Below are positions 6,738-14,307 of a stretch of 22,999 nucleotides of DNA, one piece after another. Source of the stretch: a virus; IMG/VR virus record IMGVR_UViG_3300008735_001284, positions 1 through 22,999 of that record, one strand, 5' to 3'. Positions within the stretch are counted from its first letter, which is position 1; every line of letters begins with the position of its first letter. The translations under genes and the position numbers were made by a program. Under the pieces are notes generated by a model. The model worked only from the letters and a program-made list of their open reading frames with translations. It searched no databases and had not been told where the DNA came from.

Positions 6738-7037
6738 ATGCCACACACAGTCAAATATAAAATAACATCTCTATTAGATGCAGAAAAAGTTTACAGTTCA
6801 ACTACTGATTTTTGGAATGATCATAGCGAATATTTAGATGATGTATCTTCTAAAAGAGAAGAATATGAAACTGACAGAGTAATATCTAAAAGTCAAGAAT
6901 TAGCAGAAGATGGATTATCAGTTATAACTACAAGAGAATTTGTAGATGAAGCAAAATATAATGAATATATGTCTCTGGTTATGGGAATAACACCATCTAA
7001 AGATACTACACTAAAGTTTGAGAAAATTTCTTTATAA
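6738..7037 (+). CDS. Hypothetical protein, 99 aa
   Basis: This soluble 99-residue protein (MPHTVKYKITSLLDAEKVYS...) is acidic, with a helical middle (SEYLDDVSSKREEYETDRVI) and a C-terminal segment containing TTREFVDEAKYNEYMSLV. The pattern (strand, long helix, strand, helix) suggests a small alpha-beta fold like ferredoxin-like stress proteins, but no family is recognised. The ATG is preceded by AGGAAAGAGG. It opens a run of five plus-strand genes with short spacings or 4-base overlaps. Its position at the head of the TctA/FkbM/TctC cargo suggests co-expression; its function is unknown. Confidence 0.6.
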   Translation: MPHTVKYKITSLLDAEKVYSSTTDFWNDHSEYLDDVSSKREEYETDRVISKSQELAEDGLSVITTREFVDEAKYNEYMSLVMGITPSKDTTLKFEKISL

Positions 7038-7054
7038 ATTTACATTATAAACGT

Positions 7055-7693
7055 ATGAATGATGATGATAAAGCACTTTTACGATTATATTCTATGGTTG
7101 ATTGGATTGAACTGAATAGATTTAACCATAAAAAGTTATTAAAAGAATTAGAAATATTCAAACTTAACTGGAAACGTTATAACCCTAGTAAACCAAATAA
7201 CAGATGGGGATTAAGTGTGACCAGCATTGATGGTGGTCTCCACGGTGTTCCTGATTTAACAAGTTTAAGAGATTATGAAATAGAAACAGGGCAAGTAATA
7301 CATAATCATGATATTAACGTAACAACCCCTGTATATGATCATTGCGAGGAATTACAAAATCTTTTAGAACCATGGAAACCATGGTTAGGTCGATGTCATT
7401 TTCTTCGTATGGATTCAGGAAGTTTTTTTCCAGACCATTTTGATATTAATAAAGAAGATTATACTTACGAAGAAATTAGACTAGTTGGCTTTGTTAATAC
7501 TAACGAATATCAATTCAAATGGATATATGATGATAAAATCATAAAAGGCAGAAACGGCAGTATTTGGTATTTTAATGGTAACAAAAGACACAGTGTTCAC
7601 TCAGTAGCAAATAATATGATGTTATTAGTTATTTGTTTAAAATTTGATAAACATTTATTTCAAAAAGTATTAGATCTTGGTCATGTACAGTGA
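7055..7693 (+). CDS. 2OG-Fe(II) oxygenase, aspartyl/asparaginyl beta-hydroxylase-like
   Basis: This 212-residue protein has the double-stranded beta-helix signature. RCHFLRMDSGSFFPDHFDIN carries an HxD metal triad (His128, Asp130), and YFNGNKRHSVHSV supplies the distal His (179 or 182). The N-terminal half has RWGLSVTSIDGGLHGVPDLT, a block I associate with marine-phage hydroxylase-like proteins. The family uses 2-oxoglutarate and O2 to hydroxylate proteins or small molecules; a clear 2OG-binding Arg after the distal His is not obvious, so catalysis is uncertain. Its stop overlaps the GTG start of the TctA gene (GTGA), implying coupling. Possible substrates include a virion or host protein, or a compound handled by the neighbouring transporter. 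Confidence 0.65.
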   Translation: MNDDDKALLRLYSMVDWIELNRFNHKKLLKELEIFKLNWKRYNPSKPNNRWGLSVTSIDGGLHGVPDLTSLRDYEIETGQVIHNHDINVTTPVYDHCEELQNLLEPWKPWLGRCHFLRMDSGSFFPDHFDINKEDYTYEEIRLVGFVNTNEYQFKWIYDDKIIKGRNGSIWYFNGNKRHSVHSVANNMMLLVICLKFDKHLFQKVLDLGHVQ

Positions 7694-8976
7694 TTCTATT
7701 ATTGTGGTCTTTATTTGGCATAGCAAGTGGAATAATTTTTGGAATCATTCCCGGCGCTGGTCCATTTTTAGCAATAGCAACAGTTTATGCTATATTGGCA
7801 AACACTGAGCCAATTAATATTTTAGCATTTTATATAGCACTCATAATAACATCAAATTATACAAACAGTGTTACTGCTATACTTTATGGAATTCCTGGTG
7901 ACGCGACAGCAGTTACTACTGCAAGAATTGGTCATAAATTATTTACAAAAGGAGTTGGCCATCTTGCTGTAAGTAGCAACGCAATAGCAAGCAGTATAGG
8001 TTCTATATTTGCCGTAGGAGTATTTCTACTATTTTTCCCACAAATATTACATATTTTTAAATTTTACAATAGTACTATTCAATTAATTGTTATTGGTTTA
8101 GCAATTATACTAATAACATTATACACAAAACAACAAATATATAAAACATTGCTTCTTTTTATATTAGGAGGTGTGCTTGCCAAAATTGGATTTAATAATA
8201 CTACATATGAAACATGGGGCACATTTGGTATAGATTACTTAACTTTGGGCATACCGTTTAGTAGTATAATGATAGGCTTGTATATTATTCCTGAAATATT
8301 AAAATTTAAAAATTTAACTATCAGTACACCCAAAAAAATAACTAAATTTGCTATAGGAAAAAATACGTTACCTGCAACAATGTTAGGAAGTGTTGTTGGA
8401 TTCTGGTGCGGACTTATACCTGGCATTACTAATATTCTAGGAAGTTTTGTTAGTGCTAATTTAGTAAAAAAATTCTTTAGAATGCCAAACTTAAAAAGTA
8501 TTTCAGCGGCCGAAGCGGCAAATAACAGTGGAGCATTGAGTAGTTTATTACCATTACTGATACTTGGCATACCAATTGTAGGAAGTGAGGTACTAATATA
8601 CTATTTGATGATGTCTCAAGGTTATATATTCAATTTAGAGACAATTAAATCAGAATTTTTCTCTATACTTTATTGTATTCCAGTTATAATACTAATTTGT
8701 CTATTATTATCATGGACAGGTTTTAACATGTTAGGTAAAATAGCATATCTTTATAAAGAACACAAAAATATAGTGAGCATTGGTATTGTAAGCATAATAT
8801 GTATAATGAGTATTCAAATTTATCCAGTAGCAGAGTGGATGCTTATTTGTTTAATAGTATTAACTATACTAGGATATTATATGAGAAATTTAGATACATT
8901 TCCAGTAATATATGGGTTCTTTTTAACTGACTTATTTTGGGATAACGCAATAAGAATAATAATAATATATCAATGA
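7690..8976 (+). CDS. TctA-family permease (tripartite tricarboxylate transporter large subunit)
   Basis: This 428-residue, highly hydrophobic protein has the paired half-repeats of TctA. GIIFGIIPGAGPFL lies near residues 14-27 and TAILYGIPGDATAVTTARIG at 62-81. The second half carries CGLIPGITNILGSF and AAEAANNSGALSSLLPLLIL followed by GIPIVGSEVL. Those motifs are strongly diagnostic. TctA forms the main channel of the tripartite system, which imports carboxylates with TctB and a periplasmic TctC protein. At 428 residues it is shorter than the usual 490-510, mainly toward the C-terminus. No TctB is seen. The GTG start overlaps the upstream stop and its own stop overlaps the FkbM start (ATGA). 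A TctC-like binding protein lies two genes downstream. Confidence 0.85.
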   Translation: MILLLWSLFGIASGIIFGIIPGAGPFLAIATVYAILANTEPINILAFYIALIITSNYTNSVTAILYGIPGDATAVTTARIGHKLFTKGVGHLAVSSNAIASSIGSIFAVGVFLLFFPQILHIFKFYNSTIQLIVIGLAIILITLYTKQQIYKTLLLFILGGVLAKIGFNNTTYETWGTFGIDYLTLGIPFSSIMIGLYIIPEILKFKNLTISTPKKITKFAIGKNTLPATMLGSVVGFWCGLIPGITNILGSFVSANLVKKFFRMPNLKSISAAEAANNSGALSSLLPLLILGIPIVGSEVLIYYLMMSQGYIFNLETIKSEFFSILYCIPVIILICLLLSWTGFNMLGKIAYLYKEHKNIVSIGIVSIICIMSIQIYPVAEWMLICLIVLTILGYYMRNLDTFPVIYGFFLTDLFWDNAIRIIIIYQ

Positions 8977-9623
8977 AATTAACAAACGATAAACATTTTT
9001 ATATACCAGAAGAAGATCATTGTGGTTGGCGTTGGAGTGCTAATTACGAATTTAATCCTTACTTATCTACAATAAAACAAATTGTTAATAAGAATATAGC
9101 TTTAGATATTGGTGCTCATGTAGGCATTTGGTCCAAAAGACTTGCCTATGAATTTACAAAAGTGATAGCATTTGAACCAATACCACAACATATAGAATGT
9201 TGGGAAACAAATGTATTAGAAAAGAATGCAAGTTTAAACAAAGTGGCAATTTCTGACAGGGCAGGCACAGCAACTATGAAATATATAAATTATTTCACTG
9301 GTATGTCTACCTTACACTATAATGCTGAAGAAATGGAAATAGAATTTAAAAAACTTACAAAGAAAAAAGTTATACAGACTCCAAAAGATATATCTGTTAA
9401 CACTAAAACAATAGATAGTTATGATTTTCATAATGTGGATTTTATTAAAATGGATGTGGAAAGTCACGAATTAGAGGCATTAAAAGGTGCAGAGAAAACA
9501 ATAAGAAAATTTAAACCACCAATTTACATTGAGATAGTAAATAAGGATGCCTACATTTTTTTAACAGAATTAGGATATAGACAAAAGGAAGATTTTGGTA
9601 ACGATCATTATCTATTTAACTAA
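8973..9623 (+). CDS. FkbM-family methyltransferase
   Basis: This 216-residue class I SAM methyltransferase has motif I as ALDIGAHVGIWSKRL (Asp45-Gly51). The acidic residue after the second strand is in VIAFEPIPQHIECWE, and the FkbM-type C-terminal block is VDFIKMDVESHELEALKGAE followed by PPIYIEI. Family members O-methylate sugars or small molecules. The start codon overlaps the TctA stop (ATGA). This places it translationally coupled to a transporter gene, which is unusual; phage FkbM genes are more often found among glycan genes, and this phage has such a cluster nearby. Acceptor unknown. Confidence 0.85.
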   Translation: MKLTNDKHFYIPEEDHCGWRWSANYEFNPYLSTIKQIVNKNIALDIGAHVGIWSKRLAYEFTKVIAFEPIPQHIECWETNVLEKNASLNKVAISDRAGTATMKYINYFTGMSTLHYNAEEMEIEFKKLTKKKVIQTPKDISVNTKTIDSYDFHNVDFIKMDVESHELEALKGAEKTIRKFKPPIYIEIVNKDAYIFLTELGYRQKEDFGNDHYLFN

Positions 9624-9638
9624 TACCAAGAATTGGTA
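9624..9638. repeat. Perfect inverted repeat before the binding-protein gene
   Basis: TACCAA-GAA-TTGGTA is a perfect 6-base inverted repeat with a 3-base loop, placed just after the FkbM stop codon. A second palindrome, TTGATATCAA, occurs at 9671-9680. Both lie in the 78-base gap before the periplasmic binding-protein gene. They could be operator sites or a weak RNA hairpin that sets the ratio of binding protein to permease. There is no T-tract, so a terminator is unlikely. Confidence 0.35.
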
Positions 9639-9701
9639 CCATATATCAATAATAAAGTAAATAAAATTAGTTGATATCAATTACAACAAGGAGTTAAATC
9701 A

Positions 9702-10472
9702 ATGAAAAAAGTTATAGTAGCACTATCTATGCTTTTAACTTCTTTTTCAGCTACAGCAGATGACAGTTATACAATCGTAAATGCTGGTAGCGACTCAGGA
9801 GATTTTAAAGCAGTATTGTCAATGATTGGCAATCAAGTTGATAGTAAATTTATACAGGCCAATAATCCTGTAGTTGCGGCCAGTCATTTTAATAATAAAA
9901 ATGTACTTACTATGTGGAGTACAGAGTGGCCAGGCGATTCATCTATGCCATCAGTAGAAATGAATGAAAATACAATTATCGGTATTATGACATATGAAAC
10001 AATAATGTGTTCTCGCACTTTTACTTCAATGTCAGACATGTCTGGTAAAACAATTAAAATAGCAACATGGGGGAAATCACCCCCTGTTAAAAAATTCCTT
10101 GATAGGGTAGGAAAAGACAATAATATAAATTTTGTTATTGTTCCTTATGACGGAAGTGGTGCAACTACCAGAGGTTATCTAGGAAACGACACTGATACTA
10201 TTTTTACAACTCAAACTAAACAAGCTAAAGTAGAAGCGGATGGTAAATGCTTTGCATTTAGTGCAAATGGAGATTTAGATTTTGCATTTGTTGATGTTAT
10301 TGTATCTATCAACGCATCTAAAACTGCCGTAAACAATGCTCGAAGTGTTGTTGCTAAACTAGTACAATCAGAAGCATGGGAAACTGCATTTGGTGGAACT
10401 ATGACATATATAATTAATAGTGGTGCTATAACTTCTAAAGTTAATAGTGCTATTAGTAATTTTTCAAATTAA
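9702..10472 (+). CDS. TctC/Bug-like periplasmic solute-binding protein
   Basis: This 256-residue protein has a signal peptide (MKKVIVALSMLLTSFSATA, cleavage before DDSY). The mature part follows the TctC order: an initial strand YTIVNAGSDSGDFKAVLS, then SGKTIKIATWGKSPP (the 'G.G' strand), and NFVIVPYDGSGATTRGYL, which matches the family's hallmark 'hVPYkGsg' ligand loop, then a TDTIFTT strand. TctC proteins bind carboxylates in the periplasm and deliver them to TctA/TctB. It is shorter than the usual 300-330. An AAGGAG Shine-Dalgarno sits ideally before the ATG. Strongly expressed binding protein after a spacer is typical for such operons. Its stop shares the TTAA tetranucleotide with the convergent ATP-grasp stop. 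Ligand unknown. Confidence 0.7.
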   Translation: MKKVIVALSMLLTSFSATADDSYTIVNAGSDSGDFKAVLSMIGNQVDSKFIQANNPVVAASHFNNKNVLTMWSTEWPGDSSMPSVEMNENTIIGIMTYETIMCSRTFTSMSDMSGKTIKIATWGKSPPVKKFLDRVGKDNNINFVIVPYDGSGATTRGYLGNDTDTIFTTQTKQAKVEADGKCFAFSANGDLDFAFVDVIVSINASKTAVNNARSVVAKLVQSEAWETAFGGTMTYIINSGAITSKVNSAISNFSN

Positions 10473-11704
10473 TTTTCATATATAATACACGCCTGTAACT
10501 GTTCTGAAATGGATCTATGTTTACTATCTAAACTAGATCCATTTTTTTCATCTGTTGACAACATAATCTCAATCCCTTTTGGTATATACATATTTTCAGG
10601 CAACGTATAACCAGGTTTTAATTGATGCAAACTTGTATCTCTTATATAAGGTTTTAAATGAGATATATCACTAATACTTTTAATTTTTCCTGGTTTTATA
10701 TTAGCAATAGTCCATAGAAAATGTTTCCTTAAAGGAATAAACTTATCTTGTAATATAGATGAAAACAATTCATTATCATGTATTTGATCCATAAAAGATA
10801 TACCACCACCAGGACGAGGATTTAAATCAATTATTTTTATATTACCATCATACATATAAAAGTCTGGGCCAGAAAATATCATATCTTTTATTTCTAATGA
10901 AGTAACAAATGTACTTAAAAAATGTTTAGCAATTTCTACTAATTTAATAGGTACTTCATTTTCATTAATACTACGATGCGAAATAACTTGATTATCTTCT
11001 AACTTTATTGATAACCAAAATATTATTTCAGGAATACCTTTTTTCGTAATACGAGTATAAAGTCCAAACACTTGTGTACTAATCGATAAACATTCTTGTG
11101 CCATTAAATGATATCTTATATTATTGAAATCTGGATGGGCAAATCCTTGTTTATTATCTTTAAAAAATGTTGGCCCTAACTCTTTCATAAAACTATTTTT
11201 ATTTTTAAAACTTGTATATTCATAATCTTTATAAGGAGTTAAACATCTCATACCTGATCCAACAGTAGGTTTAACAAATATTCCTTTATCTTTAAATATA
11301 TCTAAATCTTCATGACATACAGGTATAACACTATCTGGTATAAGTTCTCCAAACCCTATTTCTTTACAATGATTATCAAACTTTTGTTTATCAGACAACA
11401 CTTGTGCTGTTTCATAATATAAATTACTTAACCCATAATATTGCTCAAGTTTGCATTGTAATGGCAACAGATCTTCAGTAAGACTGTAAACTACATCTAC
11501 TTCTTTTACATCTAATAGAATTTGTTTAATATCATATGTCGAGTTTATAAACAACTCCGCCCTATATATTTCAAAACTTTCAATTTGATCTGGCCAATAA
11601 TGATCTGACACAAGAAATACTCTATGATTTAAAAGTTTTAACCCTTTAATCATACCAGTACATTTATTCCAACCTCTACTATGGCACAATAATAATATGT
11701 TCAT
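10469..11704 (-). CDS. ATP-grasp ligase-like protein
   Basis: This 411-residue protein has a Rossmann-like N-terminal domain (MNILLLCHSRGWNKCTGMIK). An ATP-grasp core follows: DKGIFVKPTVGSGMRCL is the ATP-binding lysine/glycine strand, and MIFSGPDFYMYDGNIKIIDL then NPRPGGGISF holds the acidic and Asn metal ligands. ATP-grasp enzymes join a carboxylate to an amine or thiol through an acyl-phosphate. The C-terminal 100 residues are unassigned. It is the last gene of a minus-strand trio with a methyltransferase and a glycosyltransferase-like gene, and overlaps the latter by 4 bases. A role in modifying a sugar with an amino acid, or in making a peptide-like compound, is inferred. Substrates are not visible. 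Confidence 0.75.
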   Translation of the reverse strand: MNILLLCHSRGWNKCTGMIKGLKLLNHRVFLVSDHYWPDQIESFEIYRAELFINSTYDIKQILLDVKEVDVVYSLTEDLLPLQCKLEQYYGLSNLYYETAQVLSDKQKFDNHCKEIGFGELIPDSVIPVCHEDLDIFKDKGIFVKPTVGSGMRCLTPYKDYEYTSFKNKNSFMKELGPTFFKDNKQGFAHPDFNNIRYHLMAQECLSISTQVFGLYTRITKKGIPEIIFWLSIKLEDNQVISHRSINENEVPIKLVEIAKHFLSTFVTSLEIKDMIFSGPDFYMYDGNIKIIDLNPRPGGGISFMDQIHDNELFSSILQDKFIPLRKHFLWTIANIKPGKIKSISDISHLKPYIRDTSLHQLKPGYTLPENMYIPKGIEIMLSTDEKNGSSLDSKHRSISEQLQACIIYEN

Positions 11705-12438
11705 ATAGTAATTTTTATTTTATACTGTTTTTGATATAATTTTTCTTTTAATTCATTAGTTACATCTATATAGTTTTCAATATTAGAATTTGTAAATAAC
11801 TCTTCTAAAAATTTAAAATCATTAACGTCTTGAAGACTAATTTTATTATCTATAGCATATAAAAAGCCAAGTCTTGCTCCAAACGCACAAGATTTTCCAT
11901 TTTTTACTTCTCGTTTTATACACCATGAAAGTGTATAATTTATTCTAGGTTCACCAAACAACGAATGTGTTTTAAATGCTTCTCTAAACCCTGCACAAAA
12001 TGCTTGATATGTAGAACTATTAATGACAGTTTCACCAACACAAACATTTCCATCAGTTTGTTCAATATTATCACATCTATACCATTCTAAATTTTTATTA
12101 AAGTTATCTTTTGTTATATAGTTAAATGTATTTTTAGTCCAACATTTTATAGATCCACTTGCATCTGTAGCACCTAATATACTATTTTTTGTAGGATATC
12201 TAATTAATTGATTATCATTAGTAAAATTAAACTCTATATCTTTTAAATTATCCCAAACCACTGTATCACCATCTACAGTAATAAAGCAATCAGACTCATT
12301 TAATTTAGATGCTTTATAATATGCCTCATAAATCCCTCTTACTCCATGAACCCTTTTAGCATGAGGAAATTTACTTAACAAATCTTGATAATTTACTTCA
12401 GCATTGGGTTCTTTATAAGAAATGAAAATAATATCCAA
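11701..12438 (-). CDS. Glycosyltransferase-like protein, paralogue of 3464-4387
   Basis: This 245-residue protein starts with TTG (12438), the only in-frame start after the upstream stop; an AGGT sequence lies upstream. It begins MDIIFISYKEPNAEVNYQDL, then PHAKRVHGVRGIYEAYYKAS and CFITVDGDTVVW, with DGD as the probable DxD metal motif. It is a clear relative of the gene at 3464, where the triad is EGD. The C-terminal part has GETVINSSTYQAFCAGFREA and a CIKREVKNG stretch. The family is frequent in marine phages, usually annotated glycosyltransferase or hypothetical. It sits between a methyltransferase and an ATP-grasp gene, both coupled by overlap or 1-base spacing, suggesting one pathway. Confidence 0.65.
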   Translation of the reverse strand: MDIIFISYKEPNAEVNYQDLLSKFPHAKRVHGVRGIYEAYYKASKLNESDCFITVDGDTVVWDNLKDIEFNFTNDNQLIRYPTKNSILGATDASGSIKCWTKNTFNYITKDNFNKNLEWYRCDNIEQTDGNVCVGETVINSSTYQAFCAGFREAFKTHSLFGEPRINYTLSWCIKREVKNGKSCAFGARLGFLYAIDNKISLQDVNDFKFLEELFTNSNIENYIDVTNELKEKLYQKQYKIKITI

Positions 12439-12439
12439 T

Positions 12440-13048
12440 TCATTTTCTACCTATTAACATATAACGAGTATATCCTGCAACATTAATATCCAACTCCCCA
12501 CCGTATAAGAGATTACTTATATAACATTGTTGTTTAAATTCCTCTAAACTATCAACACAATTAACATGTTCTTCTAATTCATTAAAATTATTACTTTGCA
12601 ATACTAATAATTTGTTATCTGGAATATTATCATACCAATCACTAAAGTTTTTTATATGTTCACAGGATGTATTAATAATAGTATCACACTTATTGTAGTC
12701 TAAATTATGTATATCTTCTGTTATTGCCATAAACCTATTAACGTATTTGAAAGAATTCATATCATTTGCTATTTGGGTGCAAAATGAATCTATGTCATAC
12801 GAATAAATTCTAATAATAGGAAGTTTACTAATAAACAGCATAGAAGCCAATTGGCCATACCAACCACCACATATATACACAATGCCTAAATCCACATCCC
12901 AGTGTAGTAATTTATCAACAAGCCATGATTTACTTTCTAACTGTCCTTTACTAAAAACATTTTCCCAATTAGCATTTGGATACTTGCTTGTTAATTTATC
13001 TATACTATGCGATCGTAGCGTATTTGTCAAGGTTTCGTTCGAATTCAT
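12440..13048 (-). CDS. Class I SAM-dependent methyltransferase-like protein
   Basis: This 202-residue protein has DLGIVYICGGWYGQLASMLF (about residues 52-71), corresponding to motif I with a GGWYG SAM loop, and IIRIYSYDIDSFCTQIANDM, where the aspartates occupy the ribose-binding position. NKCDTIINTSCEHIKNF resembles motif IV with a catalytic-like NTSCEH. The last strand pair ends AGYTRYMLIGRK. The family occurs in T4-type marine phages as an unassigned methyltransferase. The start overlaps the last 44 bases of sbmA; no better start is available downstream. It leads the trio with the glycosyltransferase-like and ATP-grasp genes. Acceptor unknown. Confidence 0.7.
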   Translation of the reverse strand: MNSNETLTNTLRSHSIDKLTSKYPNANWENVFSKGQLESKSWLVDKLLHWDVDLGIVYICGGWYGQLASMLFISKLPIIRIYSYDIDSFCTQIANDMNSFKYVNRFMAITEDIHNLDYNKCDTIINTSCEHIKNFSDWYDNIPDNKLLVLQSNNFNELEEHVNCVDSLEEFKQQCYISNLLYGGELDINVAGYTRYMLIGRK

Positions 13049-14039
13049 GCAAACGTTTCCATATGCTTCTTAGTTCTGTAATTGTAGTCCAGTTATGTAA
13101 GAACAATGCAAATCCACCATGTACTTTCTGGAATGCATTAGATACTTGTACTACTACACCTAACAATATTGCACCAGTAAACAAACCCGGGCCTACTATT
13201 AAGTATGGAACAATAATCATAAATTGATCATACATAATCATCCACGTATCAAAATATCCATAATGAAGATATAGTCTCTGATAGTTAAAACGTATGCCAG
13301 TAAATAAACTCCACAGTGTTTCTGGCTGTGCATAATTTACTTTGTCATCCTCACCTAATACAAGGTCTTTTCTAAATGCCGCTTCTACTTTTTGGTTATT
13401 GTATTCAAGTCCAGGCAGTTTCCAACCCACAAACCATGAAATAATTATACCACCAACCGATACTGTTAACGCAGTCCAAACTAATGAGCCGGGTATATCA
13501 CTAAAGAATGGAATAGCAACGTGCTCACTTAATCCCCACAATACTGGAATAAATGCTACAAGTGTCATAATTGCTCTTACTACTTGGAGTCCCAATGATT
13601 CTACAATTCGTGCAAACCGGTTGCAGTCTTCTTGAATACGTTGAGACGCACCTTCTATTTCTTCTTTAACTGTGCGCCAACGCGGAATATAATCAAATGT
13701 CATTGCTTGTCGCCAACGCAATCCATATATACGGGTAAACCATCCAGTTAGCACCGCCAAAATAACATATGGGAACGCTAAAACTGCGAATGACGGCTCG
13801 CCTTCAAAGCCATTAAGCCAATAATCAAAACTGAGTAACTTGTCGTAAAATAGTGCAATACCTTCTGCTGAGTTGTCTTTGTATGTACCCGATGTTTGTA
13901 GTAAGTTATAAAAGCCACCGTACCATTTGTTTATTGCTACAGTTATTTGTACTTGTACCCACAATGATAAAACTAATAATCCCCCACCACCATATGCCCA
14001 TAAGGCCCATTTTTTACTTCTAAAAAATGCCTTAATCAT
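13005..14039 (-). CDS. SbmA/BacA-family transporter
   Basis: This 344-residue integral membrane protein agrees closely with E. coli SbmA. Shared blocks include NKWYGGFYNLLQT (residues 38-49), IEGASQRIQEDCNRFA (128-143), AIMTLVAFIPVLWGLSEHV (156-174), KLPGLEYNNQKVEAAFRKDL (207-226) with VLGEDD, and RFNYQRLYLHYGYF. SbmA is a proton-driven peptide importer of the inner membrane that takes up microcins, proline-rich peptides and bleomycin. This copy lacks about the first 70-75 residues of E. coli SbmA, so it has fewer N-terminal membrane segments. It overlaps both the upstream small gene and the downstream methyltransferase. In a phage it may supply peptides or vitamins, or alter sensitivity to peptide toxins; that is inference. 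Confidence 0.85.
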   Translation of the reverse strand: MIKAFFRSKKWALWAYGGGGLLVLSLWVQVQITVAINKWYGGFYNLLQTSGTYKDNSAEGIALFYDKLLSFDYWLNGFEGEPSFAVLAFPYVILAVLTGWFTRIYGLRWRQAMTFDYIPRWRTVKEEIEGASQRIQEDCNRFARIVESLGLQVVRAIMTLVAFIPVLWGLSEHVAIPFFSDIPGSLVWTALTVSVGGIIISWFVGWKLPGLEYNNQKVEAAFRKDLVLGEDDKVNYAQPETLWSLFTGIRFNYQRLYLHYGYFDTWMIMYDQFMIIVPYLIVGPGLFTGAILLGVVVQVSNAFQKVHGGFALFLHNWTTITELRSIWKRLHEFERNLDKYATIA

Positions 14040-14307
14040 GCTTTTTATCCTTGTATCGATATATTAGTGTATCTATTAATTGAAGTATAATTGTTAAGTC
14101 ATGGTTGAAATCATTATTTGTAGTATCGATACCGTGCTCATCTAATAAAGCTAACGTATCCCACAACCAAACTTCGGATATTACGCGAGTTGTTTCATCA
14201 TTGAAAATGTCATCTCCTTTGCCGTGAAAGTCAGTTTCAATAATTTCCTTTAACGGAATTCTGTCTGCTTTCTTCCCTTCAAAGTCAATAACATTATCGT
14301 CACTCAT
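14032..14307 (-). CDS. Hypothetical acidic protein, 91 aa
   Basis: This 91-residue acidic protein starts MSDDNVIDFEGKKADRIPLK and contains NDETTRVISEVWLWDTLALL, ending in a helical DLTIILQLIDTLIYRYKDKK. The ATG at 14307 overlaps the upstream stop and is preferred to a start 60 bases further up, which would lie deep in the neighbour. It is a soluble, mainly helical protein of no recognised family. It is sandwiched in overlap between the DUF6614-like gene and sbmA, so it is probably translated with both. Confidence 0.6.
   Translation of the reverse strand: MSDDNVIDFEGKKADRIPLKEIIETDFHGKGDDIFNDETTRVISEVWLWDTLALLDEHGIDTTNNDFNHDLTIILQLIDTLIYRYKDKKHD

Noticed and set aside
13002-13030. TTGACA-17-TAGTAT on the minus strand
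   Set aside because: Its start site would lie inside the methyltransferase coding region, with no suitable start codon downstream; probably chance in AT-rich sequence.
13342-13635. 97-codon plus-strand frame opposite sbmA
   Set aside because: It lies wholly antisense to strongly conserved SbmA coding sequence and shows no ribosome-binding site or recognisable domain.
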